Shown piece by piece: positions 18,084 to 25,700 of a stretch of 64,000 nt of DNA (position 1 is the first letter of the stretch; each line of letters opens with the position of its first letter). This DNA comes from an uncultured Alphaproteobacteria bacterium (lineage in GTDB: Bacteria > Pseudomonadota > Alphaproteobacteria > Caulobacterales > Caulobacteraceae), in assembly GCA_903909375.1 (NCBI GenBank), contig CAIVVM010000041.1, positions 1 to 64,000 of the forward strand, read 5' to 3'. The position numbers and the translations under genes are program-made. Under the pieces are notes generated by a model, which was given only the letters and a program-made list of their open reading frames with translations, was not told the DNA's origin and did no database searches.

Positions 18084-18133
18084 GCCCCCTCCACCCCGCT
18101 CCGCGCGGTCCCCCTCCCCCGACGGGGGAGGAG
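18084..18133 (-). repeat. Palindromic repeat family A, copy 2 (right arm of the inverted repeat)
   Basis: Reverse complement of copy 1 with two differences in 50 positions. It contains the same outer hairpin (CTCCCCC-GAC-GGGGGAG on this strand) and the same inner hairpin. It begins 18 nt after the stop of the nuclease pseudogene. With copy 1 it defines a 481-bp unit (17653-18133) that looks like one element. Confidence 0.88.
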
Positions 18134-18157
18134 AACGGCGGTCGCCGCGTCAGGCCA

Positions 18158-18352
18158 TCAGTTGAAGGCCTTGTTCATCTCGAGAGCATTCAATCGGTCA
18201 AGCATCGACAATGTCGTAATCAGCATGAAGAGACCCGAGGCCAAAATGCCGAGGCCTGGAAATAACGAACTGATCGTCCAGAACCACGGGTTTATACGAC
18301 GCTTCCTTGCCATGATGAATACAATAGTTGCGTAAATCGATTGAATGACCAT
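18158..18352 (-). CDS. Small predicted membrane protein of unknown function
   Basis: An open frame for 64 residues with one clear hydrophobic stretch of two adjoining segments (WFWTISSLFPGLGILASGLFMLITTLSM, given here as landmark residues WFW to LSM). A second possible start at 18313 (MARKRRINPWFW) gives a neater protein with a positively charged N-terminus, about 51 residues. Neither start has a convincing ribosome-binding site. The surrounding 230 nt are visibly lower in GC than the rest of the window, which raises the chance of either recent acquisition or non-coding DNA. Not recognised; treat as tentative. Confidence 0.38.
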   Translation of the reverse strand: MVIQSIYATIVFIMARKRRINPWFWTISSLFPGLGILASGLFMLITTLSMLDRLNALEMNKAFN

Positions 18353-18526
18353 GAGCGGAAGAAATCAAATGAGCATTGATTGCATGGCTTTCTCCAACAG
18401 GGCTAGGCAAACATAACGTCCTGATACAAGTTGGCCCAGACTTGATCCACAAGACCGCAAGAGCTACCGGTCCTTGGTCCGGAGAGCTACATTGGCAGGC
18501 CAGCCCGCATCAGGTTATGCCGGGGC

Positions 18527-19189
18527 ATGGCCGCGCCCAAGACCCTCATCGCCCCCTCGATCCTCGCCGCCGATTTCGCGCGGCTCGGCGAGGAAGTCCG
18601 CGCCATCGAGGCCGCCGGGGCGGACTGGGTGCACGTGGATGTGATGGACGGGCACTTTGTGCCCAACATCACGATCGGCCCGGACGTCGTGAAGGCGCTC
18701 AGGCCTCACGCGAAGATCCCGTTTGACGTTCACCTGATGATTTCGCCGGCTGATCCCTATCTCGAGGCGTTCCGCGCGGCCGGCGCTGACTACATCAGCG
18801 TCCACCCCGAGGCGGGCCCACACCTGAATCGCACGCTGAAGCGCATACGCGAGCTCGGCGCAAAGGCCGGCGTGGTGTTCAACCCCTCCACGGATCCCGC
18901 GGTGATCCAGTGGATGATGGACGAGGTGGACCTTATCCTGGTGATGTCCATCAACCCCGGCTTCGGCGGCCAGACGTTCATGCACTCCCAACTGGCGAAG
19001 ATCACCGCGCTCAGGGCCATGATTGACGCCACAGGTCGCGACATCCCGCTGGAGGTGGACGGCGGGGTCACGCCGGATACGGCGAGGCTTTGCGTTGCGG
19101 CGGGCGCCACGGCTCTGGTGGCCGGAACCGCCGTGTTCCGGGGCGGGGCGGCGAATTATGCCGCCAACATCGCCGCGCTTCGTGGCTGA
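18527..19189 (+). CDS. rpe: Ribulose-phosphate 3-epimerase
   Basis: Interconverts ribulose 5-phosphate and xylulose 5-phosphate in the pentose phosphate pathway. A 220-residue TIM barrel with the conserved APSILAADF start, DVMDGHFVPN (metal ligands and catalytic Asp), DVHLMI, MSINPGFGGQ and the phosphate-binding EVDGG and GTAVF loops. The length is standard. It is followed with overlap or near-overlap by the heparinase-like gene, and then by purH, a grouping that joins ribose-phosphate supply with purine synthesis, though co-regulation is only inferred. Confidence 0.96.
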   Translation: MAAPKTLIAPSILAADFARLGEEVRAIEAAGADWVHVDVMDGHFVPNITIGPDVVKALRPHAKIPFDVHLMISPADPYLEAFRAAGADYISVHPEAGPHLNRTLKRIRELGAKAGVVFNPSTDPAVIQWMMDEVDLILVMSINPGFGGQTFMHSQLAKITALRAMIDATGRDIPLEVDGGVTPDTARLCVAAGATALVAGTAVFRGGAANYAANIAALRG

Positions 19190-20954
19190 CAGGCGCGCGG
19201 TGGCCGGTTCACCCCGTCTTGGTCGTCCTCCGGGGTTGGACCTGGCGCTGGCCCTTGCTGTGGCCACAGGCCGGGCGATCACCGAGGAGTGGCGCGGGTC
19301 CGATCTGCATCGCTGGCTCTCCAACCGGCCAGCGCCCGACGGCTTCGCCCTGCAGCCGCGTGACTACAGACCGGCGTATGTCGAAGCCGGGCGCGGGGTA
19401 CTGGCCGGCGTCTTCGCGCTGGGCGGCGCAACCCTGGCTGTGGGCGCCGGCGGCGACCCGTGGGATCGCCCCAGCCCCGACCGACCCTTTGCCGAGGCCC
19501 TGCACCGGTTCGACTGGTTGCCCGACCTCATCGCGGTTGGTCCCGAGGGCGCGGCTGAGGCGCTGAGGCTGGTGCTGGAATGGCGCCGGCTGTTCGGCCG
19601 CTGGAACAGCTTTGCCTGGGATCCCAAGGTGATGGCCCGGCGCGTCTACAACCTGGCCTGCGCCGGCCCCAGCCTGACCGCGCGCGCCTCCGATGCCGAA
19701 ACCGCCCAGATCGCCGCCGACCTCGCGCGGCAGGCCCGCGACCTTCTGCGCCGTCGCTTCGGGCCGGGGGCTGCGGAGAGCGCCACAGCCGCCGCGGTGG
19801 CCGGTGTCGCCCTGAAAGGCGCGGCCGGGACGAAGCTGCTGGATCGGGCGCTGGAGCGACTGGCCCGGACGCTTCCCCGCGCTGTTCGGCCAGATGGCGC
19901 GCACGCGTCGCGCAAGGCGTCGACGACGCTCGAGTTGTTGTTCGACCTCCAGACCCTGGATGAGGCGATGGCCCAGCGGGGCCTGGCCGCACCCGAGGCT
20001 GTGCAGAGGGCGATCGATGGTCTGGCGGCCGCGGTCCGATATTTCACGCTTGCCGATGGCGGACTGGCGACGGGCCAGGGCGGCGGCCTGCGCAGCGCCA
20101 CCTACGTGGCGGCGGCCCGCGCCCTGGATACCGTCGGTGACCGGCCGCTGGAGAGCGCCCTGGGCGGCTATCAACGGATGGAGTCGCGGCGCCTGCAGGT
20201 GGTCGCCGATGCCAACCCCCCTGCGTCCGGTCCCTGGAGTCCCGATGCGACGGCCACGCCGTTGGCCATCCAGGTGCTGGTCGGCGGACATCGGTTGATC
20301 GAATTCCAGTCGGGTCGAACACTGGAGACGGCGTCCTCCGTCCAGGTGGCCGATGGCCGGCTTGGCGATGAAATCACCAGCTTCCCGGCCCGCGTCCTGG
20401 GACCAAGGCTGGCGAACGCTGACACCCTGGTGGAGGTCCAGCGCCATGAGTCCCCCGGCGCGGTCTGGCTGGATATGGCGCACCACGGCTGGAGCCGCGC
20501 CTATGGGCTCATACATCAGCGGCGCCTCTATCTGGACCTGGAGGCGGGCGACCTCCGGGGCGAGGACCGGCTCACGCCGACGGCCCGCGCGCAGGGGCCG
20601 GATGGCCGGCACTTCGTATCCTATGCCCTGCGGTTTCAGCTTCACCCGGGCGTCAGGGCGCTGGTCGCCCAGGATCGCCGCAGCGTCCTGCTGCGCATAC
20701 CAGGTGAGGCTGAGGGCTGGGTTCTTCGCAACGACGGACTGGATATGGACCTGGAGCCTGCGCCCAGGTCGGATCGCCCAGGACAGCAACTGGTTCTACG
20801 AGGAAATCGTCGCGCCGATTCCGGCGCGCGGGTGCGGTGGCGCTTGTCTCCGGCGCGGCCGGCGGCGGCCATGGCCTCACCCGCGTTTACGCGGACCGCA
20901 GATTTGATCGACGGGGAGCCACCCCGCGTTGACGTGACGTCGTCCGGGGCCTAA
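19182..20954 (+). CDS. Heparinase II/III-like protein
   Basis: A protein of about 590 residues with an N-terminal helical region (toroid-like, about 1-330: WRGSDLHRW, FDWLPDLIAV, FGRWNSFAWDP, RKASTTLELLFDLQTLDEA) and a C-terminal beta-rich heparinase II/III-like domain (GYQRMESRRLQVVADANPP, HHGWSRAYGLIHQRRLYLD, GEDRLTP, FHPGVRALVAQDR-type strand LHPGVRALVAQDR). Start codons are ambiguous: GTG at 19182 overlaps rpe by 8 nt, ATG at 19158 overlaps by 32 nt, and GTG at 19200 is downstream; no ribosome-binding site decides. The polysaccharide substrate, if any, is unknown. The gene is often found beside purH in related bacteria (from memory). Confidence 0.82.
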   Translation: MADRRAVAGSPRLGRPPGLDLALALAVATGRAITEEWRGSDLHRWLSNRPAPDGFALQPRDYRPAYVEAGRGVLAGVFALGGATLAVGAGGDPWDRPSPDRPFAEALHRFDWLPDLIAVGPEGAAEALRLVLEWRRLFGRWNSFAWDPKVMARRVYNLACAGPSLTARASDAETAQIAADLARQARDLLRRRFGPGAAESATAAAVAGVALKGAAGTKLLDRALERLARTLPRAVRPDGAHASRKASTTLELLFDLQTLDEAMAQRGLAAPEAVQRAIDGLAAAVRYFTLADGGLATGQGGGLRSATYVAAARALDTVGDRPLESALGGYQRMESRRLQVVADANPPASGPWSPDATATPLAIQVLVGGHRLIEFQSGRTLETASSVQVADGRLGDEITSFPARVLGPRLANADTLVEVQRHESPGAVWLDMAHHGWSRAYGLIHQRRLYLDLEAGDLRGEDRLTPTARAQGPDGRHFVSYALRFQLHPGVRALVAQDRRSVLLRIPGEAEGWVLRNDGLDMDLEPAPRSDRPGQQLVLRGNRRADSGARVRWRLSPARPAAAMASPAFTRTADLIDGEPPRVDVTSSGA

Positions 20955-20966
20955 TCCCGCCCTGTC

Positions 20967-21038
20967 TCGCGTGACTGGCGATAGAGGTGGGTGACCACCG
21001 GGGAGCGCGATGACGACACCTGCCGCTCGCCTGGGCTC
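20967..21038 (+). promoter_or_regulatory. ZTP/ZMP riboswitch (pfl motif) upstream of purH
   Basis: The interval carries the conserved pfl elements in order: GTGACTGGCG (20971-20980), a GGTGG...CCACC hairpin (about 20987-21000), GGGGAGCG, and, after a variable linker, CCGCTCGCCTGGGC (21023-21036) which forms the second domain and pseudoknot. TCGC and GCGA can close the outer stem. This class senses ZTP/ZMP (AICAR), which accumulates when 10-formyl-THF is short, and turns on purine and folate genes. PurH consumes ZMP directly, so placement is ideal. GGGCT (21033-21037) can pair with AGCCC beside the purH ribosome-binding site, hinting at translational control; that part is inference. Confidence 0.9.
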
Positions 21039-21066
21039 CCTTCACAACTGAAGCCCGGAGTCCGCG

Positions 21067-22659
21067 ATGCCCGCCGCCCCTGATTTCCCGCCCGCCCCCG
21101 ATCGTGTGAAAGTCCGCCGCGCCCTTTTGTCGGTGTCCGACAAGACAGGCCTGGTCGAGGCGGCGCGCACCCTGGCGGCGCTGGGGGTTGAACTGGTCTC
21201 CACCGGCGGCACCCGAAAGGCCATCGCCGACGCCGGTCTGCCGGTGAAGGATATCGCCGATCTCACCGGGTTCCCCGAGATGATGGATGGCCGGGTCAAG
21301 ACCCTGCACCCCGTGGTTCACGGCGGCCTGCTGGGCGTGCGCGACGCGCCGGAACACAAGGCGGCGATGGAACTCCACGGCATTGGCGCCATCGACCTCG
21401 TCTATGTGAACCTCTACCCGTTCGAACAGACGGTCGCGGCAGGCGCTGATTTCGATACCTGCGTCGAGAACATCGACATCGGCGGCCCGGCTATGATCCG
21501 CTCTGCCGCCAAGAACCACGGCTATGTGGCGGTCTGCACCGATCCTGCGGATATGGCTGAGGTTCTGGCCGAACTGGCGGATGGCGGCGCCACGTCCCTT
21601 GCCCTGCGGCGTCGCCTCGCCGCGCGGGCCTATGGCCGCACAGCCACCTATGACGCCTCGATCGCCTCCTGGTTCGCCCACGAGCTGGGTGAGTTTGCGC
21701 CCGCGCGATTCTCTATCGGCGGCCAGCTGGCCCAGACCATGCGCTATGGCGAGAACCCGCATCAGGACGCAGCCGTCTACCGCTTTCCCAACCCGCCGGT
21801 GGGCGTGGCGACGGCCACCCAGCTGCAGGGCAAGGAACTCAGCTACAACAACATCAACGACACCGACGCAGCCTTCGAGCTGATCGCCGAGTTCGACCCG
21901 GCGGTCGGCCCGGCGTGCGCGATCATCAAACATGCAAACCCCTGCGGGCTGGCCACCGGCGCCACCATGCTCGAGGCCTATCAGCGCGCCCTGGCCTGCG
22001 ACCCGACCAGCGCGTTCGGCGGCATCGTCGCGCTCAACGGACGGCTGGACGCGGCCACAGCGGCCCAGCTTCTGGAGGTCTTCACCGAAGTGGTGATTGC
22101 GCCGGCGGCTGACGATGACGCCGTCGCCCTGTTCCGCAAGAAGAAGAACGTGCGCCTGCTGGTGACCGGCGGCCTGCCCGACCCTTCCGTGCCCGGGCGG
22201 ACCTTCAAGTCCGTGTCAGGCGGCTTCCTCACCCAGACCCGCGACACTGCGCACCTGACCCCGGCGGACCTCAAGGTGGTCACCCGGCGTGCGCCTACCG
22301 AAGAGGAGGTGGCCGACATGCTGTTCGCCTTCACGGTGGCCAAGCACGTCAAGTCCAACGCCATCGTCTATGCGCGGGCGGGCCAGACGCTCGGCATCGG
22401 GGCCGGCCAGATGAACCGCAAGGACTCAGCACGCATCGCCGCGCTTCGGGCCGCCGATTTCGGTCTGGACCTGAAGGGCTCGGCCTGCGCCTCGGAAGCC
22501 TTCTTCCCCTTCCCCGACGGCCTGATCCAGGCGGCGGACGCCGGCTGCACCGCCATCATCCAGCCCGGCGGCTCAATCGGTGATCAGGCCGTTATCGACG
22601 CCGCCGACGAACGCGGCCTGGCCATGGTGTTCACCGGCGTGCGCGTGTTCCGGCACTGA
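21067..22659 (+). CDS. purH: Bifunctional AICAR transformylase / IMP cyclohydrolase
   Basis: Catalyses the final two steps of IMP synthesis: formylation of AICAR with 10-formyl-THF, then ring closure. The protein has 530 residues, the normal size. The N-terminal MGS-like cyclohydrolase domain shows [50 protein letters not shown] and NLYPF. The C-terminal transformylase domain shows [38 protein letters not shown] (catalytic Lys-His) and AEDAFFPF-like [15 protein letters not shown] lies upstream of the ATG. A ZTP riboswitch covers its leader. It converges on the NAD-GDH gene. Confidence 0.97.
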   Translation: MPAAPDFPPAPDRVKVRRALLSVSDKTGLVEAARTLAALGVELVSTGGTRKAIADAGLPVKDIADLTGFPEMMDGRVKTLHPVVHGGLLGVRDAPEHKAAMELHGIGAIDLVYVNLYPFEQTVAAGADFDTCVENIDIGGPAMIRSAAKNHGYVAVCTDPADMAEVLAELADGGATSLALRRRLAARAYGRTATYDASIASWFAHELGEFAPARFSIGGQLAQTMRYGENPHQDAAVYRFPNPPVGVATATQLQGKELSYNNINDTDAAFELIAEFDPAVGPACAIIKHANPCGLATGATMLEAYQRALACDPTSAFGGIVALNGRLDAATAAQLLEVFTEVVIAPAADDDAVALFRKKKNVRLLVTGGLPDPSVPGRTFKSVSGGFLTQTRDTAHLTPADLKVVTRRAPTEEEVADMLFAFTVAKHVKSNAIVYARAGQTLGIGAGQMNRKDSARIAALRAADFGLDLKGSACASEAFFPFPDGLIQAADAGCTAIIQPGGSIGDQAVIDAADERGLAMVFTGVRVFRH

Positions 22660-22681
22660 CCCCTCTATCCGTCCCTTCGGC

Positions 22682-22703
22682 GCGACGGCTCTACCGCCGT
22701 CGC
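22682..22703. terminator. Possible short terminator hairpin between convergent purH and NAD-GDH genes
   Basis: GCGACGG (22682-22688) pairs with CCGTCGC (22697-22703) around an 8-nt loop. It begins 22 nt after the purH stop and overlaps the last codons of the NAD-GDH gene. There is no T-tract on either strand, so a terminator role is uncertain. Confidence 0.35.
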
Positions 22704-25700
22704 TTCCGACCGATAGCTGCTTCCGCCGCCAGCTCCCGCAACGCCGCGTTGGCGATGGTGAACTTGGCGAAAGACCAGGCGCCGCCGGCTTCGATCTCGC
22801 CGACCGTCCGGCTCGCCGCCAGGGTCAGGTCCGGGTGCAGCGACGACCAGGCGACTACCGCGCGCCGCGCCTCGGCGTCATTGTCGCCGGCCTGGGCGTT
22901 GCCCGCGAAGGTCATGATGGCGCGCGTCAGTTGCGCCTGTTCCGCCAGGAGATCCTCGATCAGACGCCGCAGCGCGGTGCGTTCAAAGATGTCGCCGGCC
23001 CGGTACTCGCCCGCCGCTGTTCTGAGCCGGTCAAAGGCGAAGGCGGCGTCAGTGGCGTAGTAGAGCCGCGCCACATTCGGCAGCGGCCAGCTGGACGCCT
23101 CGGCCAGGTCCACCAAATCGGCGGCATTGGTCAGCGGTCCCAGAACCGAGACTTTCTGCGCCAGACCGGCCGGGGCGCCCAGATCGGTGATCTCGCCGAT
23201 CCGCAGTTCCACGGAGCCGCGCTCGGCGGGGGACAGGATATCCGGCATCAGGCCGTTCAGGCTGCGGAACCCGGGCGCATAACGGGCGGCCAGTTCCGCG
23301 ATCCCCAGGTTTTCACGCCCGGCCCGACGCGCCAGCCAGAAGGTGGCGCCCCGAAGCGCCGCGCTCAACCGGCGGAACAGCGCCATCTGTCCGGCGGCCG
23401 GAACCTTGAGATCCAGCGCCGCCACCGCCGCCCACAGGCGTTCAAAGTCCAGCGCCTGCTTGGCGACCTCATAGCCGTTGATCAGGGCGGTCACATCACA
23501 GTTGGCCGAGGTCATGGTCCGTGTCGGGAAGCTGGGACCGCAGCGGTTGACGATGTCGTTGGCGATCACCGTGGCGATGATATCCGGACGCAGCCGATGG
23601 CTGTGAATGGCCTCCCGGTACTTCCGCAGCGGCTTTGGAAAATAGGCCTCCAGTCGCCCCTCGAAGAACGGGTCTTCGGTGGCCCGGGTGGTGGCGATCT
23701 CGCGCTTCAGCTCCAGCTTGCCATAGGCCAGCAGCACGGCCAGTTCCGGCCGCGAGAGGCCGCGGCCGGCCTTCCGCCGCTCGGCGATGGCCGTAGCATC
23801 GGGAAGCCCCTCCACAGCGCGGTCCAGCCGCCCGCCCTGCTCCAGCTCGACCATGAACCGGGCGTGGGGCTCGAGCTCGCGAACGGTGTCCATCTCCAGC
23901 AGCGAGAGCGCCAGGGTCTGGTCGTAGTTGTGGGCCAGCACGAGGCTGGCGACGTCCCCGGTCATGTTTGGCAGCAGCCTGTTGCGCTGCGCCCGCGTCA
24001 ACTTGCCCTGACGTTCCAGAATGCCGGTGGTGATCTTGATGTTCACCTCGTGATCGGACGAATCTACCCCGGCGGAGTTGTCGATGGCGTCGGTCTCGAC
24101 CCGGCCGCCGGCTTCGGCGAACTCGATCCGGCCTGCCTGGGTCAGACCCAGGTTCGCGCCTTCGCCGATCACCTTCACGCGCAGATCAGCGCCGTTGACC
24201 CGGACGGCGTCATTGGCCTTGTCGCCGGCGTCGACGTGGCCCTCCTGGCGAGCCTTCACATAGGTGCCGATGCCGCCGAGGTAGAGCAGGTCTGCGGGCG
24301 CCTTCAGGATCAGGTTGATCACCTCGGCGGGCGACAGGCTTTCGGCCCGGGTTCCCAGAATGGTCCGGACCTCCGGCGTCAGCGGAATGGTCTTCAGCGA
24401 CCGGGCGAAGACCCCGCCGCCTTTCGACATCGCCTTGCGGCTGTAGTCGTCCCAGGACGAGCGGGGCAGGGCGAACATCCGTTCGCGTTCCAGATAGCTT
24501 TTTGCGGGGTCAGGGTCGGGATCGAGGAAGATGTGACGGTGGTCAAAGGCGGCCAGCAGCCGGATCTGGCGCGACAGCAACATGCCGTTGCCGAACACGT
24601 CGCCCGACATGTCGCCGCAACCGACGACCGTGAAGGGCTCCGACTGGATGTCCTTGCCCATCTCGCGGAAGTGGCGTTTGACCGCCTCCCAGGCGCCGCG
24701 CGCCGTGATGCCCATGGCCTTGTGGTCGTAGCCAACCGAGCCGCCGGAGGCGAAGGCGTCACCCAGCCAGAAACCGTAGGATTCAGCCACGCCGTTGGCG
24801 ATGTCGGAGAAGGTCGCGGTGCCCTTGTCAGCGGCGACCACCAGGTAGGGATCATCCCCGTCATGGACGATGACCCCGTCCGGATGGGTGACCTTGCCCT
24901 GGGCGGTCAGGTTGTCGGTCAGGTCCAGCAGGCCGGACAGAAAGGTCTTGTAGGCGCTGACCGCCTCGGCCCGCATGGCGTCTGGCGGGCCTTTCGGTAG
25001 TTGTTTCGGGTAGAAGCCGCCCTTCGATCCCACGGGCACGATCACCGCATTCTTGACCTGCTGGGCCTTGACCAGACCCAGCACCTCGGTGCGGAAATCG
25101 TCGCGCCGGTCCGACCAGCGCAGGCCTCCCCTGGCCACCGAGCCAAAGCGCAGGTGCACGCCCTCCACCGCGGTCGACCAGACGAAGATTTCGCGGAACG
25201 GTCGGGGGGCGGGCAGGTCGGCCAGGGTGTCGCTGGCGACCTTGAACGAGATGTAGGGTTTGGCGGCGCCATCGGGCGTCTGCTGATAGAAGTTCGTCCG
25301 CTGGATGGCCTCCACCAGCAGGGCGAGGCGGCGCAGCACCCGGTCGTCGTCCAGGCTTTCCACCGACTGAAGCGCTTCGACGATATCCGCCATGACCTCA
25401 ACCGCGCGGGCCTTGCGCGCCGCGAGATCAGCCACGATCGCAGGATCAAACTTGATCCGGAACAGGTCGAGAATCAGCCGTGTGACGCCGGGGTGGCTCG
25501 CAAGGGCCCATTCCTGCACCCGCTGCGACGGATCCAGTCCGGACTGCTGACGATAGCGGGCCAGGGCACGGATCAGCGCGGCGTCGCGCCAGGGCAGCGC
25601 CAGCGCCATCACCAGTCGGTTGAACCCGTCGTTCTCCGTCTGGCCGGTCCAGACCGCAGCCACAGCGTCCTCAAAGGCGGCCTTGATTTCAGCAAAGACG

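Noticed and set aside
17653-18133. Insertion sequence with transposase
   Set aside because: The enclosed frame is a DUF559 nuclease-fold gene, not a known transposase, and no target duplication is evident by eye.
19209-20789. A 526-codon minus-strand frame opposite the heparinase-like gene
   Set aside because: Composition is low-complexity and no motif is recognisable, while the plus-strand frame has family motifs.
22580-25000. An 806-codon open frame on the plus strand inside the NAD-GDH gene
   Set aside because: High GC leaves long antisense frames open; the NAD-GDH protein on the other strand is unmistakable.
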